A DNA stretch of 48,292 bases from a virus. Made by a program: the position numbers and the translations under genes. Below, piece by piece: positions 1 to 8,544 of this stretch; within the stretch, counting starts at the first letter, position 1, and each line of letters starts with the position of its first letter. The DNA is taken from positions 1 to 48,292 of the IMG/VR virus record IMGVR_UViG_3300008107_004926. One strand, 5' to 3'. The notes under the pieces were generated by a model, which saw only the letters and a program-made list of their open reading frames with translations, was not told the origin of the DNA and did no database searches.

Positions 1-2077
1 TAGCAGCTTCTTGTTCTGCAACTGCTGCTCTATATAAATCAACTCGCCTTTGTCGTTCTTCTTGCGTTCCCCTTTCAGAAATTTTTTCACGTTCGGCAAG
101 TTTATCAGCTGCTGATTTTTGTAATGCTTCTATTTCTTGCTTTTTTATTTCAACTGCACTTTGTGGTTGTTCGGCGGTTTCACCTGAACCCGAAGCTACA
201 GTATTTGTAGGTGGGGTTGTTATAAATAAATCACCTGTAGTTTCAAAGAAACTCGTTTTACCAATACCCACAATTGGGGCATCCGGATTTGATGAATTTC
301 CCGATCTGGTCATCACAATTTGATTTGTCATATCCGCTGGGATAGAAATATCTATGTTAGCATCTAAGAACACACTACCCACTCCAACGTGCCTAAATGA
401 TACTGCCTGAGATTCGTTTGGATTTTGTCCAATAAAATTTTCATCAATTACAGTTAAAATAATATCACCATCTTTTTTTGGAGTATTGTATTCTGTATTT
501 ATAATACCTTCGGCTACGGCTGCGTTTTCTTTAAATTCACCCTCTACTATTTGAAAGTTCCAAAAAGAATTTGCGGCCGATGACATTTCATTTAAAATAT
601 CTAAAAATATCTCTCTAATATTTTTATTTTTTTGTTCAATTTTTGATTTGAACAATTCAAAGTTTACAAACAAACGATTTAAATATCCCCAATAACCACT
701 CTTTTCTTTTAATCCAAATTTATTTAAACTTTCATATGGAGCAAATATCTCCATACCATCCGACGTATATCTTGGTGGTAAAGATGTTCCATTAACTATC
801 AACCTGCCACCTGTCGATTGTTCCACTGTAGAAGTTTGTAAATAGTATTGAAAAAAATCAGGCACAGCAGTAGGTATAATTAATTTATCTGCTTTTGTTG
901 AAAACATAAAAGGAAATGCCCCTATTATTGTGTTACTTATATCAATTTGAAATGTAATTTCTTTTCCTCCAATTTCATATCTATCCAGTGAACCAATTTT
1001 ATTTAAAATTTCAACCGCCAAATCCATTCTTATAAAACGATGTGATGAAAATAAATCTTCTTTAACTATTTCTATTTCTTTTGTTGTTGCACCATCTGCT
1101 GAAGTTAAATTTACTTCAATAGCCTCATCGTTAAGCCAATTAGGTGCTACTGCATTTTGTACCTGCTTTCTAACAACTTCATCAAAATTAATAAATTGAT
1201 TTATTTTAGCTTTTGATTTTAAAGATTCAATATCAATAGTTTGTCTAAATGCAGGTAAATCATTAAACATTTTTCCAAATCTTCTTAATTCAGGTGCAGT
1301 AGTTTCAGATTCAATTGTTCCAAATGGTTGTAATACTTTTCTAGCTTCTTCAACTTTACCATCCGCATCTATTCTTGTAGTTCCCTGATTGGTTTGCATA
1401 TATGTTGGTAAAGATGGAGCCCCTCTAAGTTCTACTGATATATTAAAATTTTCAGAATCACCTGATACATTACCGCCAACTATAAATCCTAAAAAACAAT
1501 CAAACTCACCATCACTATTTGTTCTAGTAGTAGATAAATTAGTCCAACTTAAACTTTTATCAGCAATAGTTTTTACTATGGTATCAGTACCACCTGTGGT
1601 TGATGTGAATCCTTTAATTCCCTGGCCAGTATTCCACCCCCATTCAACATATAATGAATATCCAGGTTCTAAAAAAAAAGATTGAATTTTTTCCATTTGT
1701 TCCAATGAAAATGCTTTCAACTCCAAAGTTGCTTTTCTAGATATTTGATCTTGCCCCTCCTTTACATTGAATCCGGTAATTACAGGCGATGGTCTTAATA
1801 TTCTACCTACTCCGGTTTCTACAGTTCTATTTCCCCAATCAACACCCAATACACCTGATGATTGTAAATCACCATATATTGTGGATGTTGTTTCCCCAAC
1901 CGATCTAAATAATTTACGATTTACATTAGATTGCATAATTAGGCCATTATTATTTCCAACTTTAGCGCCTGAAAAAACTCTAATCCAAGCGTTTAATTTA
2001 GATGCCTCCATACTATCGCTATAACTTTTTATTTTATTAGCGATGTTTGGCTGTATATTAGTTAACTTTGGCCACAT
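1..2077 (-). CDS. Large baseplate/tail structural protein, C-terminus outside window
   Basis: The frame is open without a stop from the ATG at 2077 to the window edge, so at least 692 residues are present and the end of the protein is missing. I do not recognise a named family. Around residue 136 it reads LEPGYSLYVEWGWN, a Trp/Tyr-rich segment inside a mostly beta-type sequence. The last 50 visible residues are rich in Ala, Glu, Gln and Lys and look like a coiled coil. It starts 5 nt after the stop of the LysM/gp53-like gene, downstream of tape measure and tube-cap-like genes, so a baseplate role is inferred from position. A hub or wedge subunit is the likeliest alternative reading. Confidence 0.7.
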   Translation of the reverse strand, partial: MWPKLTNIQPNIANKIKSYSDSMEASKLNAWIRVFSGAKVGNNNGLIMQSNVNRKLFRSVGETTSTIYGDLQSSGVLGVDWGNRTVETGVGRILRPSPVITGFNVKEGQDQISRKATLELKAFSLEQMEKIQSFFLEPGYSLYVEWGWNTGQGIKGFTSTTGGTDTIVKTIADKSLSWTNLSTTRTNSDGEFDCFLGFIVGGNVSGDSENFNISVELRGAPSLPTYMQTNQGTTRIDADGKVEEARKVLQPFGTIESETTAPELRRFGKMFNDLPAFRQTIDIESLKSKAKINQFINFDEVVRKQVQNAVAPNWLNDEAIEVNLTSADGATTKEIEIVKEDLFSSHRFIRMDLAVEILNKIGSLDRYEIGGKEITFQIDISNTIIGAFPFMFSTKADKLIIPTAVPDFFQYYLQTSTVEQSTGGRLIVNGTSLPPRYTSDGMEIFAPYESLNKFGLKEKSGYWGYLNRLFVNFELFKSKIEQKNKNIREIFLDILNEMSSAANSFWNFQIVEGEFKENAAVAEGIINTEYNTPKKDGDIILTVIDENFIGQNPNESQAVSFRHVGVGSVFLDANIDISIPADMTNQIVMTRSGNSSNPDAPIVGIGKTSFFETTGDLFITTPPTNTVASGSGETAEQPQSAVEIKKQEIEALQKSAADKLAEREKISERGTQEERQRRVDLYRAAVAEQEAA

Positions 2078-2082
2078 ATAAC

Positions 2083-2376
2083 TTATTCTTTAGTAAATGA
2101 ATTAAATATTTCAATATAATTTTGAGGTATTCTTAATATAGTCCCATCTTCAAATCCAAAAACAGCATCATGTATATTATTTGCAGATGCTATTATCCAC
2201 CACATTTTAGAATCACCATAGAAATCATACGCAAGTGTATCTAAACGATCTCCGGTTTCAGTAGCTACATATATGTCATCATCTCTTAATGGTATGTTAG
2301 GGTATATTTTTGGTCTATATACTAATTTACCATCAAAAGTTTTTTTAGTTTGAGATGATTTATATCTACTATCCAT
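2083..2376 (-). CDS. LysM-like baseplate wedge protein (T4 gp53-like)
   Basis: A 97-residue protein. Residues 37-80 form a LysM-like fold signature: TETGDRLDTLAYDFYGD followed by a Trp pair and an Ile/Ala-rich helix ending in NN. LysM-like domains in small baseplate proteins are known from T4 gp53 and relatives, where the domain packs into the wedge rather than degrading peptidoglycan. The N-terminal 35 residues are basic and probably extended. It lies 4 nt after the stop of the 623-residue baseplate gene and 5 nt before the next one, in the usual post-tape-measure position. A plain peptidoglycan-binding LysM protein is the alternative. Confidence 0.75.
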   Translation of the reverse strand: MDSRYKSSQTKKTFDGKLVYRPKIYPNIPLRDDDIYVATETGDRLDTLAYDFYGDSKMWWIIASANNIHDAVFGFEDGTILRIPQNYIEIFNSFTKE

Positions 2377-2380
2377 TTAT

Positions 2381-4252
2381 TTATAATTTTTTAAAATCTT
2401 CAATATAACTACTTTTTTGTTTAGCAGTTGGTTCTAATTTTTTAGCTGCACCATCTACTCCAATTCCATAGTTATCTTCTTCTAAACCAAAAATACTACC
2501 ATATCCATACAATCGCTTGCCCGCTATAGTTCCTTGGGTTTCTATAAATTTAATTGTCATATTAACATTTACTATAGTTGGTAATTTATAATTTGAAGCA
2601 ATTCCCTTTTCATTAACTTCACCAACTCTATTCCCTTTTTTTATTGCACTTAATCCGATTTCCCAAGGTGTATTATCATCTACTTCAAATGATAATGATT
2701 CAATAAAACATTCTTTGTTTTTATACATATCACCTAATGTAAATTTCATAAAAGGTGGAACTGTATAGATTAAAGCTACTGATGTTTGGGGATATGCTAA
2801 TCCCGCTAAAAAGTTTAATTTTTGCCAACAAGATATATGCTCTTGTTGATTCAATGAATAAACTTTAAAACTAAAAGATACACTCCTTTCTACCGAATTA
2901 TATGTATAAAAATTATATGGATTTCCTAAAAATCTATTAGTATCCCACGATGGTGATATACTTTCATTTAGTCCACTTATAGTTGCTTTAAATGATATTC
3001 CTGTTTTTTTATTTAATGAATAGAATCGTAAAGGAATAAAATCATAATCATCGATAGTTGTTCCATCTGGAAATTTATCAGGATTTCCTGTCTCACTATA
3101 CCATGGTTTTGATATATTTACTAAATCTTTTTTAGTGTTAAATTTAGTTTTATTAACATTATCAATTAAAAATCCTTTAACCGCATCACTTTTAGAATAA
3201 GTTGGTTTTTTTACATCTCTCTGATTTGGTATATTTTGCGTTATCGTTGCTAAACTAAATTCAGGAAATTGAGGAAATACAGATGCATTTGGATTTGCAA
3301 AATTTCTTGCATCATTAACGGATTTATTCATTAAAAATAATCCTTCAGGTTGTGTAAGACTTGCTAACATTCCTAAAAGACCACCGCCAATACTAAGAGG
3401 TTTACTGATATAATCTTGTAAACCTTTTAAAGATGTATAATTACCAAAATCATCAATAGCACCATCTTGTCTATTTCTTATTTTAAGAATTTTACTATAT
3501 TTGTTTTTACTCTTATAAGATACATCTGCAGGTCTAATAGATACCGTTCCACTACCCTGTGCCGATTTGAATGTTTTAGCTACTCTATCAACTGCCCCAA
3601 ATAATGCTTTAGTTGCTGCCTTTTTAGCTGCGTTTATTCCCGCTCCTAATACTTGGTTTTTTATTTGTTCCCCAGTAGCACCCTGTCCAATTGATGCTAG
3701 TATTCTACCGGCACCATTACCTTGAGAAGCCTGTTGTATTTGTTTTAGTTTATCAGGAGAAATAGGTCCTCCTCTTAATAATAATTGTGCATTAATTTTA
3801 CTAGCAACTCTTGTTGGTAATTGAGCTTCTGGGAGTTGTATTCCTAATTTTGATAATATACTTTTACCAACTTCCTTTGCTTTATCAACCAATTTATTAA
3901 CTATACCACTCAACTGCCCATCAGTGCTAATTAAAGTGCTTGAGGCGTTCTTCATCGTTACCACCGATGATGATTGTTTCAATTTAAGTTTAGCTATTGC
4001 CGTTCCGTATAATATAGGAGATGCGAATGCCCTAATACGTCTTATACCCAATGCTTCTTCTTCAAGTCTAGTTTCTCTTAATCTAGAACCCAAATTTCTT
4101 CTTAATATATTAACAGGAGTAGCAAATAAATCAATTGCACCCGAATTAGTTTTAATAGGAATTGGTTTTAAATTTTGGATATCATACTGCTGTTTTGCAG
4201 TCTGTCCACTATTTAATTTTTTTGATTCAAAAAGTTCTATTATTGATGGCAT
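2381..4252 (-). CDS. Baseplate protein, possible tail-tube cap/initiator (gp48/gp54-like)
   Basis: 623 residues. The first 270 are low in complexity, rich in Ala, Lys and Ile, and include helical stretches. The C-terminal half (about 380-560) is beta-rich and reads like the tube-like domain of phage tail-tube initiators: FYTYNSVERSVSFSFKVYSL, a YPQTS segment, PPFMKFTLGDMY, then IESLSFEVDDNTPWEIG. The IESLSFxxDDxxPWE pattern is one I associate with baseplate proteins that cap the tail tube; this is from memory, not a search. It follows the tape measure gene by 12 nt, where T4 has genes 48 and 54. The long N-terminal extension is larger than in T4 and its role is unknown. Confidence 0.6.
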   Translation of the reverse strand: MPSIIELFESKKLNSGQTAKQQYDIQNLKPIPIKTNSGAIDLFATPVNILRRNLGSRLRETRLEEEALGIRRIRAFASPILYGTAIAKLKLKQSSSVVTMKNASSTLISTDGQLSGIVNKLVDKAKEVGKSILSKLGIQLPEAQLPTRVASKINAQLLLRGGPISPDKLKQIQQASQGNGAGRILASIGQGATGEQIKNQVLGAGINAAKKAATKALFGAVDRVAKTFKSAQGSGTVSIRPADVSYKSKNKYSKILKIRNRQDGAIDDFGNYTSLKGLQDYISKPLSIGGGLLGMLASLTQPEGLFLMNKSVNDARNFANPNASVFPQFPEFSLATITQNIPNQRDVKKPTYSKSDAVKGFLIDNVNKTKFNTKKDLVNISKPWYSETGNPDKFPDGTTIDDYDFIPLRFYSLNKKTGISFKATISGLNESISPSWDTNRFLGNPYNFYTYNSVERSVSFSFKVYSLNQQEHISCWQKLNFLAGLAYPQTSVALIYTVPPFMKFTLGDMYKNKECFIESLSFEVDDNTPWEIGLSAIKKGNRVGEVNEKGIASNYKLPTIVNVNMTIKFIETQGTIAGKRLYGYGSIFGLEEDNYGIGVDGAAKKLEPTAKQKSSYIEDFKKL

Positions 4253-4264
4253 CTTTTAATTTAT

Positions 4265-6625
4265 TTAAGCTGAACCTAAATTATATGAATTTCTCGTTCC
4301 TTGGTCAACATTTGTTGAGATATTTGCCGTAACTTTTGCAGTATCCATATAAACTGCTATTTTTCCACTATTTAAGTCCGCTCTTAGAGCTTTTATTTCA
4401 TTAATCATTGCATTAAGTGGTGCCGATAGTGCTGCTAAATTAGAGGATGATTTACTGTCAACTAATGTAGTTGCACCACCATCCATATTTCCCGCTTGTT
4501 CCAATGCAGCTGCTGCACCAGGTGCGGCTACTAAGTCATCATTTGGTGATAATTCAAATAATCCACCTTCTTTGGTTGATACTTGTGTTTTACCATCAGC
4601 GGGTGAATTCAAGTCACCAATTTTAGATAACAAACTAAATCCACTTGCTAAAATTGCTGCTGCCGCTATAGCTCCTTTAATTGCCCCAGCTACAGGAACA
4701 AAGGCAAATGATTGATACGCTTGATATGCAGCATATATAATTGCCAAACCAGCAAGTCCCTTTAAAACTTTACCAACAGTCCCCAATGGACCTATCATAG
4801 CTGATATTTTCTCTCCTATACCACCAAAAAACCATTGAATACCTTCTACAAGTAACGATATCGGTGTTAATACCAAAGCTATACCATCAATCAATGGTAT
4901 TAATACAGACCCAATTGTGCTAGCCATACCCATAAAAGCATTATTTAATTTTTCCAATTGAGCTTGTTGTTCTTGTTGTTTAGCAAACTTATCAGTTTCT
5001 TGTGATAATTGTTCTGCGTTTATGTTTGTTATATCTAATCCTTGTGCAATTGCTTCTTCTGCCTTTTTTCTTTCTTCGCTAGTTAATTTTGATAACTTAT
5101 CTTGTGCATTTAATTGTTTATTGATTTCCTCAACACTCATACCAGCCGCTTTGGCTAATTGTTGTTGTGTGAAGTAATCTTGCTTTCTAAAATCACCACT
5201 TCTCTGAATTTGTTTTAGGGTTTCTTCATTAGCCTCTGCTAATTTACCTTCCATTGCTAATGCCCTAGCTCTACCCAAATTGAATTGTCCACCAACAAAT
5301 GTTGCTGCTACTAATTCTTCCTCAATACCACTTTCAAAATCCAAAAGTTTTTCAGCTAAAGCAACTTGCTCTTTAAGAGAAGTTCCCATTCTTCTAGCCT
5401 GAATAGCGTTTTGGGTTAATGCAGTTAAATCCCCTTTGAAAAATGTTGAGGTTGCTTCTGCGTTTTCTGCAATATCTGCAAGTACCTTAGCAGGAGCAAC
5501 TCCGGCAAGATTTGCCATATCCGCAACTTGCATTTGGAGACTTGCTGCCGTTTCAGCTGAAACACCACCTATTGCTTCAAATTGAGATTGAACTTTAGCT
5601 GCCGTATCAGCAGATACACCAAAATTTGTATTTAATACAGTTAGTGCTGCGGTTGTTTCTTTTGAAAATTTGACTGTATCACCAAATTCCGATTTTAAAG
5701 CAGCCACTGTATCAAATACCTTTTCAGCATTTACTCCTAAATTACCAAATTCACCCGTAATCTGATTTGCATCAGAACGAATACTTTCCATTTGTGAATT
5801 TGTAAGTCCAGTGGTTTCTCTGAATTTTTTTGCAGATTCATCCAATTCTTTAAAAGATGAGATGGCTAGAGCTAAAACACCTCCAATTAAAAACAAAGGT
5901 CCCATTCCACCCTTAATAGCATCACCCAAACCTTTTGCAAATCCAATTGATGATTTAAGACCATCTGGTAATTGGTTAATTAAATCATCTTGTTGACTTT
6001 TTATTTCAGTAAGCCTATTTTCTGTTTTTTCTAATTTATCTCTTAATTCTAATGCTTCTTTTTCCAATTCTAAAGCTTCTCTTAATTCCTCATTACCCTC
6101 TTCTTTAGCTTTAGTTATTTCTTCTTCTAATTCTTTTCTTTTTATTGCAATATCATTCATACCCCTAGCCTTAGCTTCAGCGGTTGCTGTAGTTTTGGCC
6201 TGTTGTAACATACTATCGTTTTGTTCTCTTAATCGTGAAACCATTTGCAAATTAGCTTCCAATTCATCACCAGTCAATCCGGCTTGTTTTGCCTCTAAGG
6301 CTATTATTTTACTGTTTATAGATGAATAGACTGTTGCATTTCTATTAGTTCCACCTAAGTTTTTTTGAACTGCACTACTTAGCTTTGTCCAGGATTTACC
6401 AAATGCTTCGGTATCTTTATTTATCTTTTTTTGATATTCAGCGAATGCTTTACTATTAGCTAAAACTGCTTTTTTTGTGGCAAGATCTTTTTGAGCAGTG
6501 GCTAATTGCTCCTTTGCTCGTTTACCTTTTTTCTCGGCAAGTTTATCTATCTCAGTTTCTAAACTAAGAATTTCCTTTTCAGCTGCTAGAGCTTCTTTTA
6601 AATTTGCACCGTTTTTGTCAGCCAT
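4265..6625 (-). CDS. Tail tape measure protein
   Basis: 786 residues. The first 220 are heptad-rich Glu/Lys/Leu coiled coil. A first hydrophobic segment (GGMGPLFLIGGVLALAISSF) follows near 240, then a helical domain with repeated Ala/Gly-rich segments (VSAETAASLQMQVADMANLA). Two further strongly hydrophobic stretches lie near 565-600 and 625-680, and the tail ends in a Ser/Asn-rich segment with KIAVYMDTAKVTANIST. Coiled coil plus late membrane-like segments is the usual tape measure architecture; these proteins set tail length and are released into the host envelope. If length scales as usual (about 1.5 angstrom per residue) the tail would be roughly 100-120 nm, which is an inference. Its position after the chaperone genes fits. 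Confidence 0.88.
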   Translation of the reverse strand: MADKNGANLKEALAAEKEILSLETEIDKLAEKKGKRAKEQLATAQKDLATKKAVLANSKAFAEYQKKINKDTEAFGKSWTKLSSAVQKNLGGTNRNATVYSSINSKIIALEAKQAGLTGDELEANLQMVSRLREQNDSMLQQAKTTATAEAKARGMNDIAIKRKELEEEITKAKEEGNEELREALELEKEALELRDKLEKTENRLTEIKSQQDDLINQLPDGLKSSIGFAKGLGDAIKGGMGPLFLIGGVLALAISSFKELDESAKKFRETTGLTNSQMESIRSDANQITGEFGNLGVNAEKVFDTVAALKSEFGDTVKFSKETTAALTVLNTNFGVSADTAAKVQSQFEAIGGVSAETAASLQMQVADMANLAGVAPAKVLADIAENAEATSTFFKGDLTALTQNAIQARRMGTSLKEQVALAEKLLDFESGIEEELVAATFVGGQFNLGRARALAMEGKLAEANEETLKQIQRSGDFRKQDYFTQQQLAKAAGMSVEEINKQLNAQDKLSKLTSEERKKAEEAIAQGLDITNINAEQLSQETDKFAKQQEQQAQLEKLNNAFMGMASTIGSVLIPLIDGIALVLTPISLLVEGIQWFFGGIGEKISAMIGPLGTVGKVLKGLAGLAIIYAAYQAYQSFAFVPVAGAIKGAIAAAAILASGFSLLSKIGDLNSPADGKTQVSTKEGGLFELSPNDDLVAAPGAAAALEQAGNMDGGATTLVDSKSSSNLAALSAPLNAMINEIKALRADLNSGKIAVYMDTAKVTANISTNVDQGTRNSYNLGSA

Positions 6626-6634
6626 TAATTATTT

Positions 6635-6871
6635 TTATTTAATAACACCATATTTTCTCAATATAGCCATTTGATCTGATGTTGCTATTTTTTCTAATCT
6701 ATCTTCGGCTTTTGAGTTTATATCATTGATTTCAGCATCCAATTTTTTAAGAATGGGATCATTATCAATTAAATCATTTATATCTTTCTTTCTTTCCGAT
6801 TTTTTCTTGCCAAACAGACCAAAAAACTCCTTAATGTATGATTTTTGTTCTAATTTTTTAGTTTTTTTCAT
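6635..6871 (-). CDS. Small charged protein upstream of tape measure
   Basis: 78 residues, with a very basic N-terminus (about 12 Lys/Arg in the first 30) followed by an acidic/basic helical stretch and a LRKYGVIK end. No domain recognised. It sits between the gp51-like reading frame and the tape measure gene, 9 nt before the latter, and is the first gene after a strong terminator, with a TATATTTATA box at 6895-6904. Co-transcription with the tape measure suggests an assembly or chaperone role, but that is only positional. Confidence 0.7.
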   Translation of the reverse strand: MKKTKKLEQKSYIKEFFGLFGKKKSERKKDINDLIDNDPILKKLDAEINDINSKAEDRLEKIATSDQMAILRKYGVIK

Positions 6872-6894
6872 AATAAATGTTTCTATTAATATAG

Positions 6895-6904
6895 TATAAA
6901 TATA
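6895..6904 (-). promoter_or_regulatory. TATATTTATA box ahead of small protein and tape measure
   Basis: On the minus strand this reads TATATTTATA, 24 nt upstream of the ATG at 6871 and just past the terminator at 6915-6945. It resembles the Bacteroidota -7 element TAnnTTTG except for the last base. No clear TTTG element lies 18-20 nt upstream. The same box recurs ahead of other unit heads in the window. Confidence 0.45.
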
Positions 6905-6914
6905 GGTTAAAAAA

Positions 6915-6945
6915 AAAGTTAGGATTATCGTTTAATCCTAACTTT
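6915..6945 (-). terminator. Strong intrinsic terminator after gp26/gp51 unit
   Basis: A perfect 13-bp stem (6915-6927 with 6933-6945) and a 5-nt loop. On the minus strand it is followed by nine T residues (the A run 6909-6917). The stem overlaps the last codons and stop of the gp51-like frame, so termination and end of translation coincide. There is no T-run on the plus-strand side, so it acts in the minus direction only. Confidence 0.9.
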
Positions 6946-7092
6946 AGATGAATTTGATGGGTTATTTGATTTCTTTATTTGTTCATTTTCTTTTTCCTTA
7001 GCTTCTACTAACTTTTTATAGTAAAAATTCCTTAAATGAACAGGCATTTTGTATAAATCCATAATATTGAACCCATTACCATAATTACACAT
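6925..7092 (-). CDS. gp51-like tail assembly chaperone domain, probably made by frameshift
   Basis: A short frame of 55 codons from the ATG at 7092, reading MCNYGNGFNIMDLYKMPVHL and ending in a Lys/Ser-rich tail. The segment MDLYKMPVHLRNFYYKKL is of the kind seen in phage gp51-type proteins next to gp26. The frame stays open upstream of the ATG through GLPSNHSINIHTQIFE as far as the T run at 7141-7147 inside the end of gp26. The IHTQIFEM part looks like domain sequence but has no start codon. The likely main product is therefore a gp26-gp51 fusion of about 318 residues. Separate initiation at 7092 is the alternative. Confidence 0.8.
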   Translation of the reverse strand: MCNYGNGFNIMDLYKMPVHLRNFYYKKLVEAKEKENEQIKKSNNPSNSSKVRIKR

Positions 7093-7126
7093 CTCAAATA
7101 TTTGAGTGTGGATATTTATTGAATGA

Positions 7127-7882
7127 TTACTCGGTAGGCCAAAAAAAGTTTACACCCATTGTTATAGGTAGAGCCTCCTTCTCTCCCGTACTATGAGTAT
7201 ATTCAAAGGTCATATCCATATCAGGAGATATATTCTTTACATAATCTCTAAGTGCTTTACTATCTCTAGCTAACATTCCAGTGATGTATTTATTAATTGT
7301 AGATATATCAGAATTACCATCAACTGATTTAATCATATATCTCAATCTAGTGGTAATTTCAAACGAACCATCTTTATTTAACTTTTCAAGTGCCTGAATA
7401 TCCTTTTCAACTGCTAATTCATCACCATGTGTAAGTAACTTAAATGTTAACTTATTTTTACCCAATGGAGTAGTAAATTCAAACTCATTTTTGTTCTTAA
7501 ATAAAGAAAAATCAACTTCTTTAGTTTGAACTTTAGATAAATCGACTACAGTTGGAATAGTTTCCCCAGTTACACCTGAGTAGAATTTCAATGAGTAATC
7601 AGGTCCATATCCTAACAAACGAGTTGCCAAAATAATAGCGTTTTTATCACCAATAACTATATCTTTAGGGTCAACCTTGTCCACAATAATTGATTCAAAT
7701 AACTTATCCAATACAACACCTTTTTTAATAAGGTTTTGATTAGAAAGAATATCTTCCTCCTTTGCCGTCATATATTTTATAGTAATTCTACCCGATGATA
7801 ATGGGTTTTCTTTTGGATAAATCAACCCCTTTGATGGTAAATCCAACACTTCGGTTGGAAAATCGTATTTTTGTTCTGTCAT
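7127..7882 (-). CDS. T4 gp26-like baseplate/tail assembly chaperone
   Basis: 251 residues. The N-terminus has the family signature LDLPSKGLIYPKENP, then a beta strand and YMTAKEEDILSNQNLIKKG near 38-55, as in the T4 gp26 baseplate family (Pfam T4_baseplate, by recognition). The middle has the conserved pattern around ILATRLLGYGPDYSLKF, and the C-terminus ends NFFWPTE. In T4-like phages gp26 acts with gp51 in assembling the hub and tape measure. The gene follows the tube gene after a terminator and is headed by a TATATTTATA box. The final codons contain TTTTTTT, which can serve as a slippery run into the downstream gp51-like frame. Confidence 0.85.
   Translation of the reverse strand: MTEQKYDFPTEVLDLPSKGLIYPKENPLSSGRITIKYMTAKEEDILSNQNLIKKGVVLDKLFESIIVDKVDPKDIVIGDKNAIILATRLLGYGPDYSLKFYSGVTGETIPTVVDLSKVQTKEVDFSLFKNKNEFEFTTPLGKNKLTFKLLTHGDELAVEKDIQALEKLNKDGSFEITTRLRYMIKSVDGNSDISTINKYITGMLARDSKALRDYVKNISPDMDMTFEYTHSTGEKEALPITMGVNFFWPTE
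7141..7147 (-). other. Putative +1/-2 ribosomal frameshift site
   Basis: Seven T residues on the minus strand, read in the gp26 frame as AAC TTT TTT TGG, five codons before the gp26 stop. A +1 or -2 slip here enters a frame open for 71 codons to the TAA at 6925-6927, which encodes the gp51-like domain. A -1 slip meets TAA after eight codons, so it is excluded. No downstream stimulatory stem was worked out. Confidence 0.65.
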
Positions 7883-7904
7883 AACTTGTATGTGTTTGTT
7901 TATA

Positions 7905-7914
7905 TATAAATATA
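7905..7914 (-). promoter_or_regulatory. TATATTTATA box ahead of gp26-like gene
   Basis: The minus strand reads TATATTTATA, 23 nt upstream of the ATG at 7882, in the gap after the tube-gene terminator. It has the -7 element shape (TAnnTTT) without a recognisable -33 TTTG at normal spacing. Confidence 0.45.
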
Positions 7915-7942
7915 TGTTTTTAAAAAAATTGGAAATAAAAAA

Positions 7943-7966
7943 ACCCCCACCATTTCTGATGAGGGT
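7943..7966 (-). terminator. Intrinsic terminator after tail tube gene
   Basis: On the minus strand ACCCTCATC pairs with GGTGGGGGT (nine pairs, two of them G-T) around a 6-nt loop, followed by a T run (A residues 7937-7943). It lies about 30 nt past the tube stop at 7998. A second, weaker hairpin (CCTTACGG against CCGAAGG) precedes it. Confidence 0.8.
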
Positions 7967-7997
7967 TGTCCTTCGGTAGCTTCCGTAAGGAATATTT

Positions 7998-8486
7998 TTA
8001 GAATTCTAAGATTGCGTAATCGTAAGATAAAGTTAATTCAATTGTTGCAGGTTCATTAGAATCAAACGATAAATCACCAAAGTTAGCGGATTGAATAAAT
8101 GCACCTTTAATAGTCCATTGTTCAATTTTATCCCCAACAGGACCTAACATATAGAATGTAATATCTTTCTTATAGAAGTCAGCGTAACCTCTTCTACCAG
8201 TAATAGATTCGTGTCCTAAACGAACCCATTCCATTACCGATTGTGCTCCTGATGGAACAATTGGATCGTATAATGTGATATTTATATCCTGCCAATCTCC
8301 CTTGCCTTGTAATTTTCTTTTGATGTTGATGTGATCTAACACAATAGTTTCAAATTGAATTGAAGGTCGAGCTGCTGCTTTTACTAAGTAAGAAGGGATA
8401 CCATCGATTTCCATCACGTATCTATTCTTCATCTTCGGTTCGAAGTTCGTATAGAACATCTTATCAAACTCTAATACTTCTGCCAT
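7998..8486 (-). CDS. Tail tube protein (T4 gp19-like)
   Basis: 162 residues, the usual size for the major tube subunit of contractile tails. Visible family features are the N-terminal YVMEIDGIPSYLVKAAARPS segment, DHINIKRKLQGKGDWQDINI in the middle, an acidic EWVRLGHESITGRRGYADFY segment, and a C-terminal SYDYAILEF strand. It polymerises into the inner tube around the tape measure. It follows the sheath gene by 58 nt, the standard order, and is followed by its own terminator, which fits high independent expression. Confidence 0.94.
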   Translation of the reverse strand: MAEVLEFDKMFYTNFEPKMKNRYVMEIDGIPSYLVKAAARPSIQFETIVLDHINIKRKLQGKGDWQDINITLYDPIVPSGAQSVMEWVRLGHESITGRRGYADFYKKDITFYMLGPVGDKIEQWTIKGAFIQSANFGDLSFDSNEPATIELTLSYDYAILEF

Positions 8487-8512
8487 TTTATTTCTTTATC
8501 TGTTTTATTAAT

Positions 8513-8522
8513 AATAAATATA
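8513..8522 (-). promoter_or_regulatory. TATATTTATT box ahead of tail tube gene
   Basis: The minus strand reads TATATTTATT, 27 nt upstream of the ATG at 8486, inside the 58-nt gap between sheath and tube. It probably gives the tube gene its own transcript. It is one mismatch from the TATATTTATA seen at other unit heads. Confidence 0.4.
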
Positions 8523-8544
8523 CTCTAATTATTTTTTCAGTATC

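Noticed and set aside
1389-2024. Plus-strand open frames opposite the first baseplate gene
   Set aside because: They lie wholly within a continuous minus-strand gene, have no start context, and their sequences look like shadow translations.
7901-7914. TATAAATA on the plus strand (T4 late promoter consensus)
   Set aside because: It would transcribe away from the genes; on the coding strand the sequence is TATATTTATA, so it is treated as a minus-strand box.
7883-7997. Riboswitch in the gap before gp26
   Set aside because: The hairpins are explained by a terminator and the leader; no known riboswitch core seen.
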